Origin: Amycolatopsis vastitatis
GTDB lineage: Bacteria > Actinomycetota > Actinomycetes > Mycobacteriales > Pseudonocardiaceae
Reading direction: 5' to 3'
Length of the DNA: 64,000 nt
NCBI RefSeq assembly: GCF_002234595.1
Contig: NZ_NMUL01000039.1
Span: forward strand, 62,001 to 126,000
In this document: one piece after another, positions 25,258 through 34,528 of the stretch
Position numbering within the stretch: position 1 is the stretch's first letter
How the letters are laid out: the number at the start of each line of letters is the position of its first letter
Position numbers and translations under genes: made by a program
Notes under the pieces: generated by a model
Databases searched by the model: none
The model's input: only the letters and a program-made list of their open reading frames with translations
What the model was told of the DNA's origin: nothing

Positions 25258-28200
25258 CGGATTCCTCGATCCCGGCGGGCCGTGAAGCCCGGCCGAAGCG
25301 CAGGTACAGGGCAGGCAGGACGAACAGGTTGAGCAGCGTCGAGGTGACCAGGCCGCCGGCGATCACCACGGCCATCGGGTGCTCGATCTCGTGGCCCGGG
25401 ATGTCCCCGGCGACCACCAGCGGCAGCACCGCGAGCCCGGTCGCGAGCGCGGTCATCACGATCGGCCGCAGCCGCTCGCGGGCCCCGCGCAGCACCAGGT
25501 CGAGCCCGAACGGCACGCCCTCGGCCTCTTCCAGGTGGTGGAAGTGGCTGATCATCATGATGCCGTTGCGCGCGGCGATGCCGAACACGGTGAACAAGCC
25601 GACCAGGGCGCCCAGGGACAGCACCCCGCCGTTGATCAGCGCGGCCAGGATGCCGCCGACGACGGCCATCGGCAGCGCGAAGAACGCGAGCACCGTCATC
25701 CGCCAGTTGCGGAACGCCGACTGCAGCAGCAACAGGACCGCGATCGCCGCGCCGATCGCGACGAGCAGGATCCGGTCCTGCGCGGCCTGCCGCTCCTGGT
25801 ACGTGCCGAGCAGCTCGGCGTGGAACCCCTGCGGGTACTGGACGGCCTTCAGCTTCTGCTCGATGTCGCCGACCACCGCGCCGAGATCCCGCCCGGACAC
25901 GTCGGCCAGGACGTCGATGCGGCGTGCGGCGTTCTCGTGCCGGATCGAGTTCGGTACCGGGACGACGGCGACGTCCGCGACGTCGCTCAGCTTCACCTGG
26001 CCGCCGGACGGCGTGTCCAGCAGCAGGTTCTGGACGTCGGTGACGCTCCGCCGGGTCTGGGGTGTGCTCCACACCTGGACGTCGTAGGTCTTGCCGCCGC
26101 GGTAGATGTCGCCGACCTCTTCGCCCGCGACCAGCGTGCCCGCGGCCCGGCGCACGTCGCCCGGCTTGAGCCCGTACTTCTGGGCCGCGTCGAGCTTCAC
26201 CGTCACCTGCAGCTGCGGCTCGTCCTGCTGCAGCTCGACCTTCGCGTCCACAGTGCCCTCGACGCCGGCGATCGCGTTCTTGACCTCCTCCGCCTTGGCG
26301 CGCATGGTCTCCAGGTCGGTGCCGAAGATCCGCACGGTGATCGGGTTGCTCGACCCGGTCAGCACCTCTTCGATGCGTTCGGCGAGGTAGGTCTCGACGT
26401 TGTGGAACATCCCCGGGTACCGGTTGACGACGTCCTCGACGGCTTCGAGCGTGCTGTCGTAGTCGACGTCCGGGTCGACGCTGATCCAGTTCTCGCCGAA
26501 GTCCACGCCGGCGATCTCCTCGGCGAGGAACGCCTGCCCGATGTGCGAACCGAAGTTCCGCACCCCGGGAATCGCGCGCAGGTCGTGGCTGACGTTCTCG
26601 ACGATCCGCCGCTCCTCGGGCAGGGACGTGCCCGGCTTGGTGATCCAGTGGATCAGGAAGCCGCGTTCCTTGAACTCCGGGAACAGCGACGCCCCCAGCA
26701 GCGGGAACACCGCGATCCCGGCGATCAGCAGCACTCCGGCCCCGGCGAACGCGCGCCGCGGATGGCGCACGACCCGGCTCAGCAACGCCGTGTACCGGGG
26801 TTGCAGCCAGCGCACCACCGGGGACTCGCGCCGTTCGAAGTTGCCTCTGCGCAACAGGATCAGGCACAACGCCGGGGTGACGGTCAGCGCCACCGACATC
26901 GACGCGAGGATCGCGAGCGCGTAGGCCAACGCCAGTGGCCGGAAGAACGAGCCTGACAGCCCCGGCAGCAGGATCACCGGCGCCACGGCGGCGACTTCGA
27001 TCGCCGTCGCGTAGATGATCGCCTTCCGCACTTCCAGCGACGCCGACAAGATCACCCGCGCGGTCGCCCCGCGCGTCGCGTCCGGATGGTCGGCGCGATG
27101 CTGTTTCAGCCGCCGGAACACGTTCTCGACGTCGACGATCGCGTCGTCCACGACGTCGCCGAGCGCGATCACCAGCCCGGCCAGGATCATCGTGTTGATC
27201 GTGTAGCCCGCCGCGTCGAGGATCAACCCGACCGTGATCACCGACAGCGGGATCGCCACCAGGCTGATCAGCGCGGTCCGCCAGTCCCACAGGAACAGGC
27301 CCAGCATCAGCACCAGCAGCAGCGCGCCGATGACCATCGACGTCGTCAGGTTGCCCAGTGCCGCCTGGATGAACGTCGCCGGCCGGAAGATCGTCGTGTC
27401 GATGTCGATGCCCTGCAGCCCCGGCCGCATCTCGTCGATCGCCTGCTCGACGCCCTTGTCGATGTCGAGGGAGTTGCCCCACGGGAACTTCTCCACGACG
27501 AGCATCAGGCCGGTGCCGTCGTTGATCACCGCGTCGCCGATCAGCGGCGGGTGGTCGCGCACGACGTCGGCGACTTCGCCGAGCCGCACCGGCGGCCCGT
27601 TGGTCCGCTCGACGGCGACCTGCGCGAGGTCCTTCGCGGTGACGATCGGCGGCAGGTTCTGCAGGCCGAGGCGCTGGTTCGGGGTGTCGACGAACCCGCC
27701 GGTGCCGAGGACCGCGCCGTCGGTGAACTGCAGCAGCCCGGAGTCGACCGCGTTCGACGCCGCCTCCATGACCTGGGTGAGCGTGACACCCTTGTCCTTC
27801 AGGCGTTTCGGGTCGACCTGCACCTGCTGCAGGTCCAGCCGCTCGCCCCAGATCGCCACGTTCGCCACGCCGGGAACGCGCAGGATCCGCGACCGCAGCG
27901 TCCAGTAGGCGATGTTCGACAGGTCGAGCAGGCCGACGGTCTTGGAGCTGACCCCGATGTGCATCGCGCGGCTGGTCGCCGACAGCGGCGGCCGGATCAC
28001 CGGCGGCGCCGCCCACGTCGGCAGCTGGTGGGCGACGGTGCCGATCCGCTCGGACACCAGCTGCTCGGCGTTGAGGACGTCGGTGCCGTCCTTGAAGATC
28101 ATCTCGATCGACGAGACCCCGGAGACCGACTTGGACCGGATCGTGTCGATGCCCGCGACGCCGTTGAACGCCTGCTCGAGCGGCACGGTGACCAGGCTCT

Positions 28201-28384
28201 CCACCTCGGTCGCGTTCAGCCCGGTGCACAGGGTCTGCACCTCGACGCGGGGCGGCGCGAACTCGGGGAACACGTCCACCGGTGCCTTCTTCAGCTCCAG
28301 CGAGCCGAAGAACAGCAGCGCGCCGGCCAGCGCGAGTACCAGGAACCGGCCCTTGAGGCTCGACCCGACGATCCACCGCAGCAT
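25238..28384 (-). CDS. RND efflux permease, CusA/CzcA-like (second of two)
   Basis: A 1048-residue RND pump of the heavy-metal-efflux type. The first helix near residue 15 leads into DVFPEFAPPRVEVQT (about 37-51), a hallmark of CusA/CzcA. The TM4 region ALGDVVDDAIVDVENVFRRL carries the acidic proton-relay residues. The two large periplasmic-type loops with their duplicated halves and about twelve helices are present at normal length. The donor cell is Gram-positive and no TolC-like outer-membrane gene is nearby. It lies 16 bases after the short adaptor-like lipoprotein gene. The substrate (metal, lipid or drug) cannot be decided from sequence. Confidence 0.9.
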   Translation of the reverse strand: MLRWIVGSSLKGRFLVLALAGALLFFGSLELKKAPVDVFPEFAPPRVEVQTLCTGLNATEVESLVTVPLEQAFNGVAGIDTIRSKSVSGVSSIEMIFKDGTDVLNAEQLVSERIGTVAHQLPTWAAPPVIRPPLSATSRAMHIGVSSKTVGLLDLSNIAYWTLRSRILRVPGVANVAIWGERLDLQQVQVDPKRLKDKGVTLTQVMEAASNAVDSGLLQFTDGAVLGTGGFVDTPNQRLGLQNLPPIVTAKDLAQVAVERTNGPPVRLGEVADVVRDHPPLIGDAVINDGTGLMLVVEKFPWGNSLDIDKGVEQAIDEMRPGLQGIDIDTTIFRPATFIQAALGNLTTSMVIGALLLVLMLGLFLWDWRTALISLVAIPLSVITVGLILDAAGYTINTMILAGLVIALGDVVDDAIVDVENVFRRLKQHRADHPDATRGATARVILSASLEVRKAIIYATAIEVAAVAPVILLPGLSGSFFRPLALAYALAILASMSVALTVTPALCLILLRRGNFERRESPVVRWLQPRYTALLSRVVRHPRRAFAGAGVLLIAGIAVFPLLGASLFPEFKERGFLIHWITKPGTSLPEERRIVENVSHDLRAIPGVRNFGSHIGQAFLAEEIAGVDFGENWISVDPDVDYDSTLEAVEDVVNRYPGMFHNVETYLAERIEEVLTGSSNPITVRIFGTDLETMRAKAEEVKNAIAGVEGTVDAKVELQQDEPQLQVTVKLDAAQKYGLKPGDVRRAAGTLVAGEEVGDIYRGGKTYDVQVWSTPQTRRSVTDVQNLLLDTPSGGQVKLSDVADVAVVPVPNSIRHENAARRIDVLADVSGRDLGAVVGDIEQKLKAVQYPQGFHAELLGTYQERQAAQDRILLVAIGAAIAVLLLLQSAFRNWRMTVLAFFALPMAVVGGILAALINGGVLSLGALVGLFTVFGIAARNGIMMISHFHHLEEAEGVPFGLDLVLRGARERLRPIVMTALATGLAVLPLVVAGDIPGHEIEHPMAVVIAGGLVTSTLLNLFVLPALYLRFGRASRPAGIEESDAPQHV

Positions 28385-28400
28385 CGCACGACTCCCCGCG

Positions 28401-28853
28401 TCACTCGCCGATTTCGACTTCGGCGCCGAACAGTTCGGACGCGCCGACGGTCACCACGGTCGTGCCCGAGGGCGGGCCGTCGGCGAGCACCACGCGGTCG
28501 CCGGTGATCGTGTCGACGACGAGCTTGGCCCGCTTGAAGACCAGCGGTGCCGAAGTCGCGTACACGTACGCGTCGCCCTTCGGGTCGTACAGCAGGGCCG
28601 CATAGGGCACGACCTTGCGCGGGACGCCGTCGACGTTCTCCTCGCGCACGGTGCCGGTCTGCAGCCCGATCCGCTCGGCCGCGTCGGAAGTCAGGGTCAC
28701 CGCGGGGATTTCGCCCTCGGGGACCTGCTCGACCATCGCGGGTGCCTCGTTCGGCCCACCGGCCGACGTCCCGGACGCCTTCGCGCACCCGGCCAAGGCC
28801 AGGCCCGCGGCGATCACGACGACGCCGGTCCGTACGTGCTTGCTGATAAGCAT
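28401..28853 (-). CDS. Short adaptor-like lipoprotein between two RND pumps
   Basis: A 150-residue lipoprotein with signal MLISKHVRTGVVVIAAGLAL and lipobox LAGC. The rest (IPAVTLTSDAAERIGLQTGTV, then RKVVPYAALLYDPKGDAYVY, then DRVVLADGPPSGTTVVTVGA) matches only the beta-barrel and membrane-proximal part of a CusB/HlyD membrane fusion protein. The helical hairpin and lipoyl domain are missing; full adaptors are about 350-450 residues. The ATG at 28853 has AGGAG about six bases upstream. It starts 19 bases after RND gene 1 and ends 16 bases before RND gene 2, so it should serve these pumps. Confidence 0.8.
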   Translation of the reverse strand: MLISKHVRTGVVVIAAGLALAGCAKASGTSAGGPNEAPAMVEQVPEGEIPAVTLTSDAAERIGLQTGTVREENVDGVPRKVVPYAALLYDPKGDAYVYATSAPLVFKRAKLVVDTITGDRVVLADGPPSGTTVVTVGASELFGAEVEIGE

Positions 28854-28872
28854 TTCGCTCCTCTCCGCGGAC

Positions 28873-31800
28873 TCAGGCTTGCTCATCCACTGTGGACACT
28901 TCGGTTTCCCCGGCCAGTGCCGTGTCCGTCATCGGATCCCCGCGCCGGGCGCCGAAGACCAGGTACAGCGCCGGGACGACGAACGCGACCAGAACCGTCG
29001 ACGTGACCAGCCCGCCGAGCACGGCCACCGCCATCGGGTGCACGATCTCCAGCCCCGCCGCGGTGCCGAAGAACAGCACCGGCAGGAAGAACAGCGCCAG
29101 GGCGACGGCGGTCGCGACCACGCCGCCGAGCGCCTCGTGCGTGCCGCGCACGACCAGCCCGGGGCCGAACCCGGCACCGTCGTCACGCAGGCGCCGGTAG
29201 CGGCGGACCAGCGCGACCGTGCCCCGCACGGCGACCCCGAGCACCAGCAGCAGACCCGCCAGGGAGCCGAGCGACAGCACGCCGCCGGCCAGGACGGTCA
29301 GCAGCACCCCGCCGGAGAGCGCGAACGGCAGCGCGACGAACGTCAGCCCGGCCAGGCGCCAGCTCGCGAACGCGGCCTGCAGCAGGAGGAACACGCCCAG
29401 CGCGGCGGCGATCGCGACCGCCAGCAGCATGCCTTGCGCGGCCTGCTTTTCCGCGTGGTCGCCGAGCAGCGCGGCGTGGTATTCGAGCGGGAACCGGACG
29501 TCCTTGAGCCGGTTCCGCACGTCCGCGGACACGTCGCTCACCGACCGTCCGGACACCGAGGCCGTGATGTCGATCCGCCGCGAGACGTCCTCGCGCTTGA
29601 TCACCGTCGGCTTCGACCCGATGGTCACGTTGGCGACATCGCCGAGCCGCACGTGCCCGCCGCTGGGAGTGTCGAGCACGAGGTCGCGCACGCTGGAAAG
29701 ACTGCTGCGGGTGGCGGGCGTGCCGCGCACGACGACCTCGAAGATCTTCTGGCCCTCGTACAGGCTGCCGACCTCGGTGCCGTTCACCAGCGTCGCCGCT
29801 TCGCGCCGGACGTCACCCGGCTTGATCCCGACCCGCGCCGCCGCGGCGAGATCGACGTCGACGAGCATGGTCGGTTCCTCGTCCTGCGTCTCGATCCGCG
29901 GGCCGACGATGCCGGAGACCCCGGCGAGCATGGCCCGGACCTCGTCGGCCTTGCGGTGCAGGACGTCGACGTCCTGGCCGTACAGCCGGACCGTCACGTC
30001 GTCGCTGCTCGTCGCGAGGATCTCCGCCGCGCGGCTCTCGCCGTAGGTCTGGACTTCGCTCTTCATGCCGGGATAGCGGCTCACGGCGCGGCGGACCGAC
30101 GCGAGCGTGGCGTCGTAGTCCGCGCCGGGTTCGAGTGTGAGCCACAGCTGGCTGGAGTTCGTCCCGACCACCTGATCGGCCAGCACCGCGCGGCCGACCT
30201 GCACGGCGACGTTCCGCACGCCGCCGATCCGCTTCAGCTCGTCGCCGGCCCGTCCGCTGATGCGGTTCATCTCCGGCAGCGAGGTCCCGGCCGGGCCGTT
30301 GAACTGGACCAGGACGTCCGGGTCCTTCGCGGCCGGGACGAACGAGCGGGACACCAGCGGGAACAGGCCGATCCCGGCGACCACCACGACCAGCGCGCCG
30401 ACCAGGATCCGGCGGGGGTGGCCGAGGGCGCGCGAGAGGAACCGCGATTCCCGCCCGGCCCGCGGGTGCGTCGGCCGGAGGAGCAGCAGCCCGAGCACCG
30501 GGGTGAGGGTCAGCGCGACCACCAGCGACGCCAGCACGGCGGCGCCGTAGGCCAGCACCAGCGGGAGGTAGAACGTGCGGGCCTGGCCGTCGAGGAAGAA
30601 CACCGGGACCGCGGCCAGCAGCGCGATCGCCGTCGCGAAGACCGCCGAGTTCCGCGCGGCCAGGCTCGCCTCCACGACCAGCTCCGCCCGGGACTTCCCG
30701 TCGTCGCCGAGGCCGAGCCGGATCTCGCGCAGGCCGGTCAGGACGTCGTCGACGACCAGCCCGGCCGCCGCCACCAGCCCGGCGACGGTCAGCAGGTTGA
30801 CCGTCGCGACTGCCGCGGTGAACAGGCTCAGCACGAGCCAGCCGGCCGCCAGGGACATCACGAGCGAGACCGCGCCGGCGAGCACGCCCCGCCACGAGCG
30901 CAGCGTCAGCGCGAACACGGCCAGCAGCAGGATCCCGCCGATCAGCAGCCACAGGCCGACGTTGCCGATCGCCGAGGAGAGGAACGCCGCCGGCCGGAAC
31001 ACGCCGGTGTCGACGTCGACGCCCTGCAGGCCGGGACCCAGGTCGCCGATCGCCTCGTCGAGCCCGCGGGTGACGGAAAGGGTGTCGGCGCCGGGGAACT
31101 TCTCGACAACCAGGATGAGGCTGGGTCCACTGTGGACGGCGGCGTCACCGATCAGCGGCTGGTGGTCCTTGACGACGGTGGTGACGTCGCCGAGCTTGAC
31201 GATGCGGTTCGGCGTGTCTTCGACGGTGACCTTCGCGAGGTCCTCGGCCGAGACGATCGGCGACACGTGCTGGATGCCGAGCCGCTGGTTGTCCGTGTCG
31301 AAGAACCCACCCGATCCGGGCGTGGACGCTTCGAGGAAGCTCAGCGGCGAAACCCACATCGCGTTGCCCGCGGTCTGCAGCACCTGCGCGACCGAGATGT
31401 CGGAGGCGGCCAGGCGCTTCGGGTCGACCTGGACCTGCAGCTGCTGGTCGCGCTGGCCCCAGATGGACACGTTCGCGACGCCGGGCACGCCCATCAGGCG
31501 CGGCTTGATCGTCCACCGGGCGAGCACGGACGTGTCGATCAGCGAAAGCGTCTTCGGGCTCAGGCCGATCATCATGACCCGGCTGGAGGAAGACAGCGGC
31601 TCCAGCATGATCGGCGGCTTCGACACGTTCGGCAGGGCCTTGGCCTGGGTGATGCGCTCCTGCACGACCTGGCGCGCCTTCAGCGGGTCGGTGCCGGGCT
31701 CGAACACGAGCGTCAGCGAGGACAGCCCGGGCAGCGACTCCGACCGGATCGTGTCGAGCCACGCGACACCGTTGAGCAGGTCGGCCTCGAGCGGCACGGT

Positions 31801-31995
31801 GATCAGCTGCTCGATCTCGGCCGCCGAAAGCCCCAGCGCCTCGGTCTGCACCTCGACCGAGGTGGGCGAGAACTCCGGCAGCGCGTCCAGGGACGCGGCC
31901 CGCAGCTGCGTGAAGCCGAACGCCAGCACCGCGACGGCGGCGACGATCACCAGCAGCCGCAGCTTCACGCTCTGAGCGACGATCCAGCGCGTCAT
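28873..31995 (-). CDS. RND efflux permease, CusA/CzcA-like (first of two)
   Basis: A 1040-residue RND pump paralogous to the one downstream. It opens MTRWIVAQSVKLRLLVIVAA and has the DALPEFSPTSVEVQT segment typical of the HME group. The TM4 region reads AAGLVVDDVLTGLREIRLGL, so the acidic pair is kept but the ENV motif of classic pumps is changed, a possible functional divergence. ATG 31995 is preferred over one 33 bases upstream because GGAGGGG lies eight bases before it. It follows the response regulator gene after 119 bp, likely with its own regulated promoter. Confidence 0.9.
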   Translation of the reverse strand: MTRWIVAQSVKLRLLVIVAAVAVLAFGFTQLRAASLDALPEFSPTSVEVQTEALGLSAAEIEQLITVPLEADLLNGVAWLDTIRSESLPGLSSLTLVFEPGTDPLKARQVVQERITQAKALPNVSKPPIMLEPLSSSSRVMMIGLSPKTLSLIDTSVLARWTIKPRLMGVPGVANVSIWGQRDQQLQVQVDPKRLAASDISVAQVLQTAGNAMWVSPLSFLEASTPGSGGFFDTDNQRLGIQHVSPIVSAEDLAKVTVEDTPNRIVKLGDVTTVVKDHQPLIGDAAVHSGPSLILVVEKFPGADTLSVTRGLDEAIGDLGPGLQGVDVDTGVFRPAAFLSSAIGNVGLWLLIGGILLLAVFALTLRSWRGVLAGAVSLVMSLAAGWLVLSLFTAAVATVNLLTVAGLVAAAGLVVDDVLTGLREIRLGLGDDGKSRAELVVEASLAARNSAVFATAIALLAAVPVFFLDGQARTFYLPLVLAYGAAVLASLVVALTLTPVLGLLLLRPTHPRAGRESRFLSRALGHPRRILVGALVVVVAGIGLFPLVSRSFVPAAKDPDVLVQFNGPAGTSLPEMNRISGRAGDELKRIGGVRNVAVQVGRAVLADQVVGTNSSQLWLTLEPGADYDATLASVRRAVSRYPGMKSEVQTYGESRAAEILATSSDDVTVRLYGQDVDVLHRKADEVRAMLAGVSGIVGPRIETQDEEPTMLVDVDLAAAARVGIKPGDVRREAATLVNGTEVGSLYEGQKIFEVVVRGTPATRSSLSSVRDLVLDTPSGGHVRLGDVANVTIGSKPTVIKREDVSRRIDITASVSGRSVSDVSADVRNRLKDVRFPLEYHAALLGDHAEKQAAQGMLLAVAIAAALGVFLLLQAAFASWRLAGLTFVALPFALSGGVLLTVLAGGVLSLGSLAGLLLVLGVAVRGTVALVRRYRRLRDDGAGFGPGLVVRGTHEALGGVVATAVALALFFLPVLFFGTAAGLEIVHPMAVAVLGGLVTSTVLVAFVVPALYLVFGARRGDPMTDTALAGETEVSTVDEQA

Positions 31996-32114
31996 GGCAG
32001 GACCCCTCCCGCACGATTGGTCTTCCATTGCGCCATCGCGGCGGGCGCGGCCGCATCGTCAAAGTTGAGGAAAGCCGCTCTGTAATCTGCGCTGTGTGAC
32101 CTGCTCTTGTGAGC

Positions 32115-32768
32115 TCAGCCGAGGCCGGCGCGCCCGGCTTCGTTGAGCACCGCGACCGCGGCCAGCTGCGAGCGGACGTCGAGTTTCGCCAGGATGGACC
32201 GGATCTGCGCGCGCACCGTGGTCAGCGAGACCGCGAACTCCGCGGCGACGTCGGCGGCGGCGTGCCCGGCGGCGAGCCGGGTGAGCACCAGCCGCTCGCG
32301 GGCGGACAGCCGGGCGAGTCCCCGCCGGAGCTGCTCGTGGCGCAGGTGTGCCGACTGGTGCAGCCGCACGAGCTCGTCGCGGATCGCGGGCGCGAGCACC
32401 TCGCGGCCGGCCGCCGCGTCGGCCACCACCGCCACCAGCCGCTCGAACGGCTCCCGCTTGCCGACCCAGCCGATCGCGCCGCGGGAGACCGCCGCGGCGA
32501 TCGGACGGCGGTCCTGGCAGGCCGTGACGACCAGCACCGCCCAGCCACCGTCGCGCAGCGGGCCGATCAGTTCCAGCCCGGACGTGTCGCCGAGGTCGAG
32601 GTCCAGCAGCGCGAGGCCCGGCGGGTGCGCACCGACGGCGGCCAGGATCGCGGCCCGGTCCGTCACCGGGATCCGCGCGGCGTCGATCCGCTCGGCACGC
32701 AACGCCACCACCAGGGCGGTGCTGACGAGGGGGTGATCGTCGATGACCACGACCGGACGGCGGACCAT
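32115..32768 (-). CDS. NarL/LuxR-family response regulator
   Basis: A 217-residue regulator. The receiver has VVVIDDHPL (acidic pair), the phospho-acceptor in ALLDLDLGDTSG and Lys in GWVGKREPF; the C-terminal helix-turn-helix is LSARERLVLTRLAAGHAAAD followed by SLTTVRAQIRSILAKLDVRS. It starts two bases after the kinase gene stop and is the obvious partner of that kinase. The next genes on the same strand are the RND pumps, which it probably controls. Confidence 0.93.
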   Translation of the reverse strand: MVRRPVVVIDDHPLVSTALVVALRAERIDAARIPVTDRAAILAAVGAHPPGLALLDLDLGDTSGLELIGPLRDGGWAVLVVTACQDRRPIAAAVSRGAIGWVGKREPFERLVAVVADAAAGREVLAPAIRDELVRLHQSAHLRHEQLRRGLARLSARERLVLTRLAAGHAAADVAAEFAVSLTTVRAQIRSILAKLDVRSQLAAVAVLNEAGRAGLG

Positions 32769-32770
32769 GA

Positions 32771-34390
32771 TCAGACGACCTGCGGGAACCCGACGCGGAC
32801 GGGACTGCCCCGCGCGGCCGGGACGTCCGCCACGGCGGGCAGGCGGACCTCGACCGTGCAGCCCGGGCCGGGCGGGCTCAGCCACAGGTGCCCGCCGTGC
32901 TCGGCGAGCAGCCGCGTGCACACGTTCAGGCCGATCCCCGGTTCCGCCCGGCCTTCGCCCGGCAGGCCGGGCCCGTCGTCGGCCACGGTGATGGTCACGC
33001 GGTCACCGTCCGCCGCGGCGGCGACGCGCACGCGGCTGCCGGGCGCGTGGCGGTCGCAGTTGGCCAGCAGGTTCGTCAGCACCTGGGTCAGCGCGTGCGC
33101 GGGCATGGCCACCCGCAGGCACGGCGCCACGTCGAGCTCGACCCGCTCGCCGCGGGCGCACCGCAGCGCCACGAGCCGGGTGAGCACCGGCCGCAGCAGG
33201 GTGTCGCCGTCCTGGTCGTCCGGAAGGCCGCCGAGCAGCTCGCCGACCCGCTCGAGTTCGGCGCGCATCGCGGACGCGAGCTCGGCCCGCGCGCCGCGGT
33301 CCAGCGTGTCCGGGCCGGCCCCCAGCAGGTAGCCGACCCCGGACAGTCCGGAAAGGACGTTGCGGATCTCGTGCTCGCGCTCGGCGGCCCCCCGGACCGC
33401 GCGCAGCGCGCCGGCGACCGGCCGGGCCAGCACCACCAGCACCACGACGAGCCCGAGCAGGCGCAGGCCGCCGAGCTCCAGCTCGGGGGAAGACGGGAAC
33501 TCCGGGACGCCGGTGAACGCCTCGAGGTGGGCGAGCGCGACCAGGGACAGGCCGATCCCGATCCGCCAGGTCGCCGGCTCGGCGCGGGCGGTGCCGGCGG
33601 CCACGAACCCGGCCGCGACCACCCACCACCCGCCGACGACGATCACGTGCGCGGCCTCCGGGGCGCCCTGGGAGAGCGCGACGACGGTACCGGCCGCGAG
33701 CAGCGACCCAGCGAGGGCGAAGGGACGGCGCAGGCGCGTCGACACCGGCAGCGCGGTCGCGGCCAGCACGAGGAAGAAGCAGCCGGCCGCGAACCGCACG
33801 ATCGTCATGCCCGGGCCGGCCGCGCCGACGACCCCGGCCGGGATCACCACCAGGCCGTAGAACCCCAGCGGGGCGGCCAGCCGCCGGTACCCGGCTCGGG
33901 TCGGCTTCCCACGGCCGATCTCGGCAGGGTTACGGCGGCCGGTCGCGGCTGATCTTTGGTGGTCGGCTTCGGCGGGCTTCCGGCTCCCGGCCTCCGCCGG
34001 GTTGCGGAGCACCGCCTCCGCCGGATTCCCGCGCCTGGCCTCCGCCGGATTCCGGCGGCCGGGCTCCGCCGGGTTCCCGCGCCCAGCCACGCCATGGTTC
34101 CGGCGGCCGGTCCCGAACGGCCTCCGGTGGCCGACCGCAGCCTGCCTGCGGCGCCCGGCCTCCGCCGGGCCGAGAGCGGCGACCACCGCCGCCGCCGTCG
34201 CGACCCCGGCGGCGGCCAGCGCCAGCACCGCACCCGCGTCCCGGGCCGGCGAGCCGAGCGGGACGCCGTCCCAGCGGTCGAACTGCCACAACGCGAGCAC
34301 GACGAGGGCCGTCACGACCCCGGCCTCCACCAGTGCCGCGGGAGTTCTCCCGCCTCCCACCCCCACCGTGAGTGAACGCAGCGACCGCAT
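32771..34390 (-). CDS. NarL-type sensor histidine kinase with 8-residue tandem repeat insertion
   Basis: A 539-residue membrane kinase. The N-terminal helices (about residues 18-36 and 50-74) are followed by a strongly basic repeat region (about 95-167) and about five more helices (about 172-325). The kinase core has an EREHEIRNVLSGL box with the likely phospho-His, an N-box LLANCDRHAPGS and G1 VADDGPGLPGEG. The repeats, with NPAE in most units, are unusual for a kinase and probably lie in a cytoplasmic loop. The stimulus is unknown; the gene order suggests control of the RND pumps. Confidence 0.85.
   Translation of the reverse strand: MRSLRSLTVGVGGGRTPAALVEAGVVTALVVLALWQFDRWDGVPLGSPARDAGAVLALAAAGVATAAAVVAALGPAEAGRRRQAAVGHRRPFGTGRRNHGVAGRGNPAEPGRRNPAEARRGNPAEAVLRNPAEAGSRKPAEADHQRSAATGRRNPAEIGRGKPTRAGYRRLAAPLGFYGLVVIPAGVVGAAGPGMTIVRFAAGCFFLVLAATALPVSTRLRRPFALAGSLLAAGTVVALSQGAPEAAHVIVVGGWWVVAAGFVAAGTARAEPATWRIGIGLSLVALAHLEAFTGVPEFPSSPELELGGLRLLGLVVVLVVLARPVAGALRAVRGAAEREHEIRNVLSGLSGVGYLLGAGPDTLDRGARAELASAMRAELERVGELLGGLPDDQDGDTLLRPVLTRLVALRCARGERVELDVAPCLRVAMPAHALTQVLTNLLANCDRHAPGSRVRVAAAADGDRVTITVADDGPGLPGEGRAEPGIGLNVCTRLLAEHGGHLWLSPPGPGCTVEVRLPAVADVPAARGSPVRVGFPQVV
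33890..34108 (-). repeat. 24-bp tandem repeat coding an NPAE-containing region in the kinase
   Basis: About nine degenerate 24-bp units encode 8-residue repeats such as GRRNPAEA, RRGNPAEA and GSRKPAEA (residues about 95-167 of the kinase). On the plus strand the core is GCCTCCGCCGGRTTCC. The frame is preserved throughout, so unit number could vary between strains without breaking the gene. Confidence 0.75.
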
Positions 34391-34528
34391 GTTCGCGCCC
34401 CTCGGCCGTTTACCCTTCCTTGAATTTCGAGTCGACCGGAATGCCGAGGACGTTACTCACGGTTATCCAACGGATATCTGAGCTTCTCGCGCGTTTTCGT
34501 CTGTGTTGGGGATTCCCGGACGCCGTCC

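Noticed and set aside
28615..32085. A long plus-strand frame opposite the first RND pump
   Set aside because: Antisense to a full-length RND protein; His/Gln/Arg-rich with no domain signature.
33890..34108. CRISPR or intergenic satellite
   Set aside because: The units lie wholly inside an open frame of a kinase with intact domains on both sides.
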